The notes beneath the pieces were generated by a model that saw only the letters and a list, made by a program, of their open reading frames with translations, was not told the DNA's origin and ran no database searches. Below are positions 54,476 to 63,675 of a DNA stretch of 64,000 nucleotides, one piece after another (position 1 is the stretch's first letter; every line of letters starts with the position of its first letter). A program made the translations under genes and the position numbers. The DNA comes from Coenobita brevimanus (Eukaryota > Arthropoda > Malacostraca > Decapoda > Coenobitidae): contig CM064712.1 in NCBI GenBank assembly GCA_032717465.1, positions 21,911,717-21,975,716 of the forward strand, in the 5' to 3' direction.

Positions 54476-55365
54476 TGTGGGAGGGTGAAGAAGCAGCACA
54501 GTCTGGCTGGTGGGAGGGGGAGACGAATGGTTGGGTAGCGTAGACGAGAGTCTGCTGGAGGATAAGACAGGTGAGTGTGATTAGATGAAAAGAAATTACA
54601 AAAAATGAATTATTATAATATCTGCTGCATATATTGCATTTTATCTACTAAATAAAAACACTATTATTCACCACCGTATTTGGGTATCCTACTCATTATT
54701 ATTATCCTTTGGATATTAGGCAATAAATAAAGATTTTGGACGGTCTTTCGGACCCGAACCAATTTTTTCATAACTTTTTTCTTCAGCTATTTCCGTATTC
54801 CTATTATCCCTCGTGCTTGAAGTCTCCCTTTTTATCACTTTTTCCTACGCCCTATATTTTTTTTTAGGCATAAGGCAGTTTAACTTTCTCTTTAAATAAC
54901 CATATTTGTCAACAAATATTCCTTTCATTAATCTATTTAATTACCTGTTTTCTTTCAATATGCATTTGTCTAATAATGGGTGTTACACATTAATTGGCGC
55001 CGCTATTTGACGTTGTGAATAAATTTGGTCTAAATTTACGCATATATTGCAGTCTCTTTCAAGTAGGCTGGCAACCTCACACATCCTCCCCCCTGCTTTC
55101 TCCTTCTCTCGCTACCCGTTCCCTCCTTTCCTTTTGTAATACTGTTTATCTATTCTTTCTCATATTTTTAACCTCATTCCTTCTTACAAACTCTTAGTGC
55201 CATAGGAATTTCTCCCTTATCACCTACAGTCCTACTACATGAAAGTGGAAAAAAACTGCCATCGGGAAAAGAATAACTGGAAATTTATGGCGAAGGTTAC
55301 GATATTAGTTATTTAGAATGAAAGTGTTGGCAGATACGCATTCTTGACGTGATTATCACAGCCAC
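54476..55365. other. Unannotated stretch
   Basis: The first ~120 bp are G-rich and probably Penelope 3' sequence. The rest is AT-rich with no recognised repeat or gene. The outer part may belong to the inverted-repeat element that starts at 55366, whose partner runs off the end of the window. Confidence 0.4.
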
Positions 55366-55735
55366 AGCATTTCGCCTTCATAAAACAGAAGGACTATAGG
55401 TTTCATGCATTACCTCCTTACGTCCACCATTACTGTGCAGAATGCCATGTATAACACATTAAGGACCACAAGGACAGTACTGGTAGTCATCGTGATTCTC
55501 ATGAATCTCTCCATAGGCTATTGAAAACAGTGCTTTATGCTCAACTTCAGAATTATGTTCTCATCATGGCAATGATAAGCAAAGATAATAAAAACTATAT
55601 ATACAACCAAATTATCATTTATTATACAACAAAGCTCAAACTGCCTCCGTGCTGCAGTCTCAAGGGTGTAACCAGCTCACACAATCACATGTAACCTGAA
55701 GAAATTAAATACATGATCCTATATATATAAATATT
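55366..55735 (+). repeat. Long inverted repeat, left arm
   Basis: 55366-55655 is the reverse complement of 63707-64000 with few mismatches (AGCATTTCGCCTTCATAAAA pairs with the last 20 bases of the window). An insertion of about 40 bp then interrupts the pairing (from CTGCAGTCTCAAGGG), and it resumes at ACCTGAAGAAATTAAATACATG to about 55735. The arm probably extends left of 55366, since its partner is cut by the window end. Confidence 0.88.
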
Positions 55736-55779
55736 ATTAACCATGAACAACACTGTTTGATGTAAAATTTATTGTGTTG

Positions 55780-56030
55780 GGTAAAGCAGAGGACACTAAC
55801 TAGCATGGCAACCTACCACACGGGAAGCACCATGTTGCACTACACGCCACAGAAACCGATGCACAGACCATGATATCAGCGAAAAGACTATGAGAAGAGT
55901 ATTGCACGAAGCAGGGTTGCATCACAGGACCCTAGCAAACGTTATGTTGACAAGCCAGAGGATTTTTGGAAGTGTGTCACTGAAGGCGCAACTGCTGGAG
56001 AAGGAATAATACTCGGTGAGTATTATTTAT
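55780..56030 (+). other. Possible DNA-transposase relic between the inverted arms
   Basis: One plus-strand frame reads DISEKTMRRVLHEAGLHHRT (about 55869-55928), which resembles the DNA-recognition region of Tc1-like transposases (R-x-LHEAGL). No catalytic motif was found. The call is tentative. Confidence 0.35.
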
Positions 56031-56236
56031 GAGGTTTTCGCTTGTATAAACTAAACTATTCAGTCATACATGACCATAAAAATATATTAATAATTACTGC
56101 AGGGGGACAACCAGTTTCGTTACAACGTCAGTCCATGCAGAGGAAATTACTTTGGCCATATAGGGTTACTCGATGTTAAATTTCATAAGTGTAGAGCCTG
56201 TATGATTATATATAATATATATATATATATATATAT

Positions 56237-57218
56237 TGTTACGGTAGCGCCAGCCCGGGGCTATTACAAAAAAGACAACAAGTCAGCCTTAGATGATCGG
56301 CCTCCACTGCGTTGCAAAAATAACACAGACCCCGGCACTGACACTCCGCAAACTAGAGAAAAAACTGCGCAACGGAAAAGTACTTATTTAAGAACGCAAC
56401 ACTCTGTACTTTGGTAATAAAACGGAACAGCCTACCTATAGATCTAGCCTACTATCGTCACTACCGGAAGTAATACCGCCCGAGACAGTATACAGGAACA
56501 CCTCCCACTTACTCCCGGTGGTGACGACTTTCTACTTAACCCGTGTCCAAGGGGGAACGCAGTTAATAGCTCACGATGGTTCTCACTAGCCTTGAGCAAA
56601 GAGATGGGATTAACTGTGTAGGGGTTAGGGGTGTGAGTGTGTATGTACGTGTGTTGGGGAACGTTAACAAAGGCAGCGAGAAGACCACGGTGAGCCAAAC
56701 TGGCCCTCCTAAGACAACACGGTTACAAAAACAAAATAAAATAACTACTTCCCTCAGTCAGCAACAAAAGAATAAAAATAAACTTAAATGAAAACGCCAG
56801 CTCGGCATAAAAATGACTGGGGAGAGAGAGAGTGTGCACACGCACGATACGGAAGCTAGCTGGGAAGATACTGGACTACTGCTAGGCTCGTGTTCAGCCA
56901 AGCGAACGCATGAATCAAATTAATTAATAAGAACTTAAATTCGTGCCCCTCTCTCTCTACAATAAATTGGTACTTCTAATGCAAGCAAAACATCATTAAA
57001 TATACTGGTAGCTCACATAAGACAATCAAAATAATCAAATGCATTCTCAGCATGGTATTAAATAAAATTGCCCTCAGTGGCAGGAACGAAAGAAACAAAG
57101 GAACTTGTAGCACTCGCTAATATAAACTCCGCGAATGACACGGATACATACTGCATAATCCCCCTAGCCCAGCTGTAACGGCTGCATCCGTGGGAACGGA
57201 AAGGCGGACAGCGTAACA
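56237..57218 (-). repeat. 3' LTR of the Gypsy element (982 bp)
   Basis: It is nearly identical to 62654-63637: lacking two bases (near 56902) and differing at one position (near 57098). On the coding strand it follows the polypurine tract at 57219-57232. Confidence 0.97.
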
Positions 57219-57232
57219 CGCCCTTCCCCAAG
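57219..57232 (-). promoter_or_regulatory. Polypurine tract of the Gypsy element
   Basis: The minus strand reads TTGGGGAAGGGCG directly before the LTR's TGTTAC, the expected place for plus-strand DNA priming. Confidence 0.75.
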
Positions 57233-57266
57233 GGAAAATTTTGAGCCCTGGATCAAAATTTTCGAA

Positions 57267-60200
57267 TCAAGACCCTGACCCCTCCCTGGATAAACAATCA
57301 GCAATTACGTTATCAATCCCCTTAATATGCCTAACTTCTAAATTGTACTCCTGCAAAAGCAAACTCCAGCGGGTCAAACGCTGGTTCTTGAATTTAAACT
57401 TGTTCAAAAACTGCAGGGGATGATGGTCTGAATAAATCTTGATCACAGGGCCAAAAGGGGGCAGGTAGACAGCAAAGTGTTGCAGGGCCAGGATAATCGC
57501 TAATAACTCCTGCTCTATGACAGAGTAGTTCTTCTGGGCTCTATTAAACTTCTTTGAGAAGTATGATATGGGATGTTCAACCTGACCCTCATCTGGCTGC
57601 ATCAACACTGCTCCTACCCCTACTCGGCTAGCATCAACTGCCAGCACAAAAGGTTTGTCAAAATCTGGTGCACGCAATATAGGGTGGTGGCACAGCAGAG
57701 ACTTAACCGTAATAAAAGCTTGCTCACACTCGGCTGTCCACTGCCACTTCTTATCCTTGCGCAATAAGTCAGTAAGAGGGGCAAGCACTGTGGAGTAATT
57801 CCCAATGAACCTTCGGTAATAGCCGATCATGCCCAAAAATCGCTGGAGGGCACGGCGACACTGGGGTGCTGCAAAGTTGGAAATGGCATCCACCTTAGCC
57901 CGAGGTGGAGCCACTTGCCCATGTCCTACAACAAATCCAAGGTACTGGACCTTAGCACGTACGAACTCGCACTTGTCTAAGTTGACTACTAAGCCAGCTT
58001 CCTCCAACCGCTTAATGAGCATTTCCACATGATCAAGGTGCTCCTCCCACTTGGTGTCATACACAATGACATCATCGATGTAAACGACACAATTAGGTAT
58101 GCCATCCACCACTTTATCCATAAGCCTCTGGAAAGTGGCTGGAGCATTCTTCAATCCATAAGGCATCACCTGGCACTGATATACTGCACCACTGACAACA
58201 AAGCTAGCCACTTGTTTAGCCTGTTCCGTCAGCGGGACCTGCCAGTATCCCTTTACTAAGTCAAGTTTGGTGATATAAGTGGCATTTCCCACCTTGTCCA
58301 CGGAGTCATCGACCCGAGGCAAGGGATAAGCATCGGTCTTAGACAGTGAGTTAACTTTCCGGAAGTCCACACACAACCTAACCTTCCCATCTGGCTTCGG
58401 CTGCAAGGTAACTGGTGAACTCCACTCACTGAAACTCCTCTTGATCAATCCATGGTCCAACATATACTTGATCTCATTATCGAGAGCTTTCTGTCTGATA
58501 GGGTTGATGCGGTAGGGAGCTAATTTTACAGGCTTACTATCCCCAACGTCAATGTCATGAGTAGCCCAAGTTGTCAATCCCGGTGAATCTCCACAAACTT
58601 TCGGATGTTTCCATAATCTGTTGCAGAGCTCTTCTCGCTTTACTGGATCAAGGTGTCGCAATTTCTCCACCAGAGCTGCATAACCATTGCCCTCCCATAG
58701 GTCAGCTGGTAACATCTCACCACGACTAAACACTTCCTCCTGCTCCTCCAACTCACTACCAACCACCAAAACTACAGGAGCGCTCTTATCCCTGGTTCCC
58801 TCAACGTCCACTCCAAAGTCACCTTCCAGGAACTGTGGCTGTAACCCTGGTCCACCACTCACATCACCGGCACCAACAGCTCCCTCCACAGCACGTTCCC
58901 TTGATGCCACGTCCTCCCTTCCCCGTCCTTCACATCCCAGGTGAGAGACATCAGCAGTCATCCCACAATGAGAATCAACTGGGCGGTAGTATGGCTTCAA
59001 CATATTAATGTGGCACAACTGAGTACTCTTCCGCCTGTCTGGGGTAACAATTAGATAGTCAAGTTCCCCAACTTTCTTCTTCACAATATAAGGACCACTG
59101 AATCTAGCTGCCAGAGGTTTTCCTTGCATGGGCAGCAGTGCCAAAACTTCATCTCCTTGCTTAAACTCACGACTTCTGACCTTCTTATCATAATGAGCCT
59201 TCATTTTCGCTTGAGCCCCGATTAGATGGTCACGGGCAAGCTCTAAAGCGCAATGCAGTCTCTCCCGAGTGCGGCAGACATAGTCAAGCATGGATTCCTG
59301 GTTGCCAGATTTGTTGTTACTCCAGGCCTCTCGCACCACATCCAAGGGACCACGAACTCTGTGCCCAAACACTAACTCATTGGGTGAAAACCCTAACGAC
59401 TCAGTTGGTACCTCTCTCACTGCAAACATAACAAAGGGTACCGCTAGGTCCCAATCCTTTCCACTATCATAGCAGAAGGTGCGCAGCATGGTCTTTAAGG
59501 TCTGATGATGCCTCTCCAGGGCACCTTGTGACTGCGGATGGTAGGCACTGGACAAAATGTGTTTGATGCCCAACTCTGTCATTGTCTGCTTAAATAAATT
59601 AGATGTAAAATTTACTCCACGGTCTGACTGCAACTCCTTGGGCAGGCCAAAATGAGTAAAGAACAGGATAAGTTGCTTGACTACTGACTTCGCCTGCATG
59701 CTTCTGATTGGTATAGCCTCTGGGTATCGCGTTGTAACATCCATTATGGTTAACAAATACTTGTTTCCAGCAGAAGTAGGAGGTAAAGGGCCCACAATAT
59801 CAATGATTACCCGGGTAAACGGAGGTTCAACTGCAGGAATGGGAGTCAAAGGGGCCACAGGAAGAACTTGATTAGGCTTGCCCACCATCTGACACGTGTG
59901 ACAGCTCTTGATGTACGCAGCAACTTGTCCCGGCATACTTGGCCACCAAAAATTATATCTTAAGCGCTGCACTGTCTTCCTGTTTCCCAAGTGACCTGCT
60001 AAAGGTCCCTCATGTGCTAACTGTATTAACGGCACCCTATACTGCACAAGCACCGCCACCTGCACTAACTCACTCACTCCTCCATCTACCGTGGCGCCAG
60101 TGGGCGTCCATCGGCGATGTAAAACATTGTTTTTAATCAGGAACTCCTCCTTACCACACTCCATACTTCTTTCTTCCCCTACTCGAGCAAACAAGGGCTT

Positions 60201-61112
60201 TAATGTTACATACTCCTGTTGCTTCACCCTCAATTCTGCTGGCCCAACACCCGCCAGCTCTACTGAGGACTGAGATAAGGGACTGGTCGGGACACTGGAT
60301 TGCGAAGGGCGATCAATCTCAGCGTCACCTCTAGTACACTCGACAGGGGGAGGAATGTCAGACTCCACACTGACATCATCATCACCTCTACCCTCAACAG
60401 TGACACTCTGTTCCTCAGGCGCGTTTGACGGTGGTCCTGCATCCCCGCAGTCGACCCCAGCATCCTGAAATTCTCCTAATTCAGTCGATGGGCTGGGTTC
60501 AGTCTCCACACAGACACACCCAACACCACCTCTAGTGTCCTGAGTGGGAAGTGGGGCGGCGCCCATGCACGCATTCCCACTCTCCTCACCCACTACAGCA
60601 ACACTCTGCTCACTAGGTTCCTCCATTGGTGGCCCTGCCTCACCACAGTCGACCCCAAGAACCTGTGACTTCACCAGTTCTTCCTCCCGGGCTGCAACCT
60701 GTGCCATAGATCGTGTAATTGCACAGACCGGGAACATGGCTTCCACTTCTGCATCAACTTCAATACCAATTTCTGGGGCGTCAAAACACTTCTCTGCCAC
60801 AACAACTGGTGGGGGAATAGATGGAAATACTTTCTCCCCAGCCAGGTCGTTCCCCAGCAGAAAATCAATCCCCTCTACTGGCATTACATCAGCAACAGCT
60901 ACTTGAGCTGCAGCCTGAACAATGGGGCAATCGAGTTCCACATGAACATAATCATAGTATTCATCTGAGTTCATGCCTCTACACAGCACATACTTCTCTG
61001 AGTTTACAGGCCCTCCAGTCACGTTTCTGCACACAGACTGTTGTGCACAGGTATCACGAGAGCCACAGTAACTGGATAACTGATCCCATGAATTTTCACT
61101 GTGCCGTGACAT
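57267..61112 (-). CDS. pol: Gypsy Pol: protease (part) - integrase - RT - RNase H
   Basis: A 1281-codon uninterrupted frame. Residues 19-95 hold the protease: RDTCAQQS (catalytic Asp-Thr, with Cys instead of the usual Gly) and GIDFLLGNDLAG. An acidic linker with two copies of a VDCG(E/D)AGPP motif follows (150-300). Integrase: zinc site H367, H373, C404, C407; catalytic D438, D497, E533 (D,D-35-E); GPY/F-like RFSGPYIVKKK near 670. A second acidic linker runs 715-800. RT: FRKVNSLSKTDAYPLPRVDD, DLVKGYWQVPL (motif A) and YIDDVIVY (1011-1018). RNase H: LAVDASRVGVGAVL near 1158, IEQELLAI and YSDHHPLQFL. It ends at HIKGIDNVIADCLSR, close to the polypurine tract. The protease N-terminus is encoded in the overlapping frame (61567-61019), so the real protein start lies upstream. 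All catalytic residues of integrase and RT appear intact. Confidence 0.95.
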   Translation of the reverse strand: MSRHSENSWDQLSSYCGSRDTCAQQSVCRNVTGGPVNSEKYVLCRGMNSDEYYDYVHVELDCPIVQAAAQVAVADVMPVEGIDFLLGNDLAGEKVFPSIPPPVVVAEKCFDAPEIGIEVDAEVEAMFPVCAITRSMAQVAAREEELVKSQVLGVDCGEAGPPMEEPSEQSVAVVGEESGNACMGAAPLPTQDTRGGVGCVCVETEPSPSTELGEFQDAGVDCGDAGPPSNAPEEQSVTVEGRGDDDVSVESDIPPPVECTRGDAEIDRPSQSSVPTSPLSQSSVELAGVGPAELRVKQQEYVTLKPLFARVGEERSMECGKEEFLIKNNVLHRRWTPTGATVDGGVSELVQVAVLVQYRVPLIQLAHEGPLAGHLGNRKTVQRLRYNFWWPSMPGQVAAYIKSCHTCQMVGKPNQVLPVAPLTPIPAVEPPFTRVIIDIVGPLPPTSAGNKYLLTIMDVTTRYPEAIPIRSMQAKSVVKQLILFFTHFGLPKELQSDRGVNFTSNLFKQTMTELGIKHILSSAYHPQSQGALERHHQTLKTMLRTFCYDSGKDWDLAVPFVMFAVREVPTESLGFSPNELVFGHRVRGPLDVVREAWSNNKSGNQESMLDYVCRTRERLHCALELARDHLIGAQAKMKAHYDKKVRSREFKQGDEVLALLPMQGKPLAARFSGPYIVKKKVGELDYLIVTPDRRKSTQLCHINMLKPYYRPVDSHCGMTADVSHLGCEGRGREDVASRERAVEGAVGAGDVSGGPGLQPQFLEGDFGVDVEGTRDKSAPVVLVVGSELEEQEEVFSRGEMLPADLWEGNGYAALVEKLRHLDPVKREELCNRLWKHPKVCGDSPGLTTWATHDIDVGDSKPVKLAPYRINPIRQKALDNEIKYMLDHGLIKRSFSEWSSPVTLQPKPDGKVRLCVDFRKVNSLSKTDAYPLPRVDDSVDKVGNATYITKLDLVKGYWQVPLTEQAKQVASFVVSGAVYQCQVMPYGLKNAPATFQRLMDKVVDGIPNCVVYIDDVIVYDTKWEEHLDHVEMLIKRLEEAGLVVNLDKCEFVRAKVQYLGFVVGHGQVAPPRAKVDAISNFAAPQCRRALQRFLGMIGYYRRFIGNYSTVLAPLTDLLRKDKKWQWTAECEQAFITVKSLLCHHPILRAPDFDKPFVLAVDASRVGVGAVLMQPDEGQVEHPISYFSKKFNRAQKNYSVIEQELLAIILALQHFAVYLPPFGPVIKIYSDHHPLQFLNKFKFKNQRLTRWSLLLQEYNLEVRHIKGIDNVIADCLSREGSGS

Positions 61113-61567
61113 ATAAAAGGTTTACACCAGTCTAGGGACGATTTCTGAGGCAGTTCATCCGGAGGTGGCGTAGCATGTTGGGTAACCTTTTCAGCCTGAG
61201 CTGGCAGCGAGCACAGCCGGCTGCACTCCAGCTTTCCACAGACTTCTCCCTCACCGTTACCACTCTCCCAACTCCTCTCGTTCACCTGACTCGAACCTAC
61301 AATTAGTGCCACTGGTTTGGCATTTTGGGAGGCCTTCCACTTAGGGCAGTTAGGCTTGATGTGCCCACTCTGTTTGCAAAAGTAACAAACTAGCTTCGAA
61401 CTGGATACAGGACTCTTTCTCCCAGAATTCTTTTTCTCCTCTGAACTTCCCTTGGACTGATTCACGGGAGATTTATCCCAGGCAGGGCCACTCACAGTCC
61501 TCTCCCTGGAATACTGAAAATTAGCATACTTGACCCCCATACTCCCGCAAGGCAAACACCCGGTCAT
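61019..61567 (-). CDS. Gypsy nucleocapsid zinc knuckle and protease N-terminus (offset frame)
   Basis: This 182-codon frame lies between Gag and Pol. It has a CCHC knuckle CYFCKQSGHIKPNC (C-x2-C-x4-H-x4-C) that would bind the element's RNA. Near its end comes TVKIHGISYPVTVAL, the strand that leads into the protease active site of the Pol frame. Relative to Gag the frame is shifted by one base at a C5/G5 run (61534-61538), and relative to Pol by one base the other way near 61058. The two shifts cancel, suggesting either two small sequence errors/mutations or frameshifting. The first ~14 codons here are not homologous to Gag and are probably not translated. Confidence 0.75.
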   Translation of the reverse strand: MTGCLPCGSMGVKYANFQYSRERTVSGPAWDKSPVNQSKGSSEEKKNSGRKSPVSSSKLVCYFCKQSGHIKPNCPKWKASQNAKPVALIVGSSQVNERSWESGNGEGEVCGKLECSRLCSLPAQAEKVTQHATPPPDELPQKSSLDWCKPFICHGTVKIHGISYPVTVALVIPVHNSLCAET

Positions 61568-62495
61568 CAGCCCACGTCGCTGCTTCCTTCACGGTCTTAA
61601 ATCTCTTCTCCCTAATTTTAACACCAATTTCTTTGTCAGCCATGTTGGTAAAATGTTCCATCAAAAGCAGTTCACGCACCTCGTTATACGAAGTGGCGCT
61701 CTCACTCAGCAACCACTCGTCTAACCTCTCCTCCAGATACCTAGCGTAGGCCATATAGGTGTCAGCAGGCCTTTTCCGAGCACCACGGAACAACAACCGA
61801 TAAGCCTCTGGTCTAAGTTCATATGCCTTCAGGATGGTTGTTTTAAATTCATCATAATCATCTACATCCTCAGGGCTCAACCTATTATACACTTCCAAAG
61901 CTTTTCCCTTCAGCACATTAGATACCAACCACACCCAGCGCTGCCTTGGCCACTCAAACTCCCTAGCCTTCTTCTCAAATCTAACAAACCATTCTGTCAC
62001 CTTCAACTCATCAAATGCTGGCACTAATTTTAGACTCCTTGAGAACCAACTCTCCCTATCCTCTGCACGGCCTGTTTGGGTATCTGAAGTTGGTCTATTG
62101 GCAGTCACCTCCAAACGAGTCTTCTCCAGCTCAAATCGCATTTTTTCACGCTGCATCTCCATCTCCCTCTCTTCTTTCTCTCTGGCACGCTGCATTTCCA
62201 TCTCCATCTTTTTCAACTCCAACTGCAACTGAGCCTCCGGTGACAAGGCTCCAGGGTATATGGGAGTGGAATGAACAACTCCAGGGAAAGCACCAGACAT
62301 CCCTGGGGGAACTGCTCTAAACTGGCTCGGCGGCATCATAGATGGTAATAGTGGGGTAGCGAAACGAGGCATTTCAGCACCATAGTCAAACTCAGGGCTC
62401 ACACGGGGAGTACCTTTGCTATGTGCCTCTCGTTGTTCCATATCCACAGGTGACTCAGCACGTACGCGATCTGGTGTAGACACGCGTGACTCCAT
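61521..62495 (-). CDS. gag: Gypsy Gag with coiled coil and SCAN-like capsid
   Basis: A 324-codon ORF starting MESRVSTPDRVRAESPVDME. Residues about 90-130 form a charged heptad-type coiled coil (MEMEMQRAREKEEREMEMQR). Residues about 145-320 form the capsid region (SWFSRSLKLVPAFDE, ALEVYNRLSPEDVDDYDEFK). Its C-terminal half (YRLLFRGARKRPADTYMAYA, LDEWLLSESATSYNEVREL, LMEHFTNMADKEIGVKIRE) follows the SCAN domain pattern: a helix with F/R-R positions, a W, then a (L)LxEQF-like helix. The vertebrate SCAN domain is thought to derive from the capsid of a Gmr1-like Gypsy element, so this fits the Pol order. The ORF ends at 61521 after the G5 run; the knuckle follows in the next frame. Confidence 0.9.
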   Translation of the reverse strand: MESRVSTPDRVRAESPVDMEQREAHSKGTPRVSPEFDYGAEMPRFATPLLPSMMPPSQFRAVPPGMSGAFPGVVHSTPIYPGALSPEAQLQLELKKMEMEMQRAREKEEREMEMQREKMRFELEKTRLEVTANRPTSDTQTGRAEDRESWFSRSLKLVPAFDELKVTEWFVRFEKKAREFEWPRQRWVWLVSNVLKGKALEVYNRLSPEDVDDYDEFKTTILKAYELRPEAYRLLFRGARKRPADTYMAYARYLEERLDEWLLSESATSYNEVRELLLMEHFTNMADKEIGVKIREKRFKTVKEAATWADDRVFALREYGGQVC

Positions 62496-62640
62496 GGCGA
62501 CAAATCAATGGCAGTACTAAATAATGAAATACTAGTGCTGACTGAGAAACTACAAAACACATCAACTTCACCTCAAAGCACAGAGAACGCCAAGGTAACG
62601 ATATCCTAGCAAGAAGAAGGCACTGTTAGGATATCCTGAT

Positions 62641-62652
62641 GCGAGGTCGCCA
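62641..62652 (-). promoter_or_regulatory. Primer-binding site of the Gypsy element
   Basis: One base after the 5' LTR on the coding strand is TGGCGACCTCGC. A start in TGG, complementary to a tRNA CCA end, is typical. The first eight bases resemble arginine-tRNA primer sites known in some Drosophila Gypsy elements, but the primer is not proven. Confidence 0.6.
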
Positions 62653-62653
62653 C

Positions 62654-63633
62654 TGTTACGGTAGCGCCAGCCCGGGGCTATTACAAAAAAGACAACAAGT
62701 CAGCCTTAGATGATCGGCCTCCACTGCGTTGCAAAAATAACACAGACCCCGGCACTGACACTCCGCAAACTAGAGAAAAAACTGCGCAACGGAAAAGTAC
62801 TTATTTAAGAACGCAACACTCTGTACTTTGGTAATAAAACGGAACAGCCTACCTATAGATCTAGCCTACTATCGTCACTACCGGAAGTAATACCGCCCGA
62901 GACAGTATACAGGAACACCTCCCACTTACTCCCGGTGGTGACGACTTTCTACTTAACCCGTGTCCAAGGGGGAACGCAGTTAATAGCTCACGATGGTTCT
63001 CACTAGCCTTGAGCAAAGAGATGGGATTAACTGTGTAGGGGTTAGGGGTGTGAGTGTGTATGTACGTGTGTTGGGGAACGTTAACAAAGGCAGCGAGAAG
63101 ACCACGGTGAGCCAAACTGGCCCTCCTAAGACAACACGGTTACAAAAACAAAATAAAATAACTACTTCCCTCAGTCAGCAACAAAAGAATAAAAATAAAC
63201 TTAAATGAAAACGCCAGCTCGGCATAAAAATGACTGGGGAGAGAGAGAGTGTGCACACGCACGATACGGAAGCTAGCTGGGAAGATACTGGACTACTGCT
63301 AGGCTCGTGTTCAGCCAAGCGCGAACGCATGAATCAAATTAATTAATAAGAACTTAAATTCGTGCCCCTCTCTCTCTACAATAAATTGGTACTTCTAATG
63401 CAAGCAAAACATCATTAAATATACTGGTAGCTCACATAAGACAATCAAAATAATCAAATGCATTCTCAGCATGGTATTAAATAAAATTGCCCTCAGTGGC
63501 AGGAACGAAAGAAACAAAAGAACTTGTAGCACTCGCTAATATAAACTCCGCGAATGACACGGATACATACTGCATAATCCCCCTAGCCCAGCTGTAACGG
63601 CTGCATCCGTGGGAACGGAAAGGCGGACAGCGT

Positions 63634-63637
<4 letters not shown>
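62654..63637 (-). repeat. 5' LTR of the Gypsy element (984 bp)
   Basis: Starts TGTTAC and ends GTAACA on the coding strand. See the partner at 56237-57218. Short ORFs inside both LTRs are identical copies and not genes. Confidence 0.97.

Positions 63638-63674
<37 letters not shown>
63638..63674. repeat. (AT)n microsatellite, insertion target of the Gypsy element
   Basis: About 18 AT units here and about 10 at 56217-56236 on the other side, originally one tract. Confidence 0.9.

Positions 63675-63675
<1 letters not shown>

Larger units (their letters stand above)
56237..63637 (-). mobile_element. Ty3/Gypsy LTR retrotransposon, Gmr1-like (integrase before RT), very young
   Basis: A 7.4-kb element lies between LTRs of 982 and 984 bp (56237-57218, 62654-63637), which start TGTTAC and end GTAACA. 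It is inserted in an (AT)n tract, so the target duplication is hidden (ATAT on both sides). The coding strand is minus: Gag (62495-61521), zinc knuckle and protease start (61567-61019), Pol (to 57267). Pol order is protease, integrase, RT, RNase H, whereas most Ty3/Gypsy elements have integrase last. No envelope-like ORF is present. The LTRs differ by one substitution and one 2-bp indel. Gag and Pol share a frame, while the knuckle/protease part is offset by single bases at both borders. Confidence 0.95.

Noticed and set aside
56444..56698. 84-codon ORF repeated at 62861-63115
   Set aside because: It is duplicated only because both copies lie in the two LTRs; no domain was recognised.
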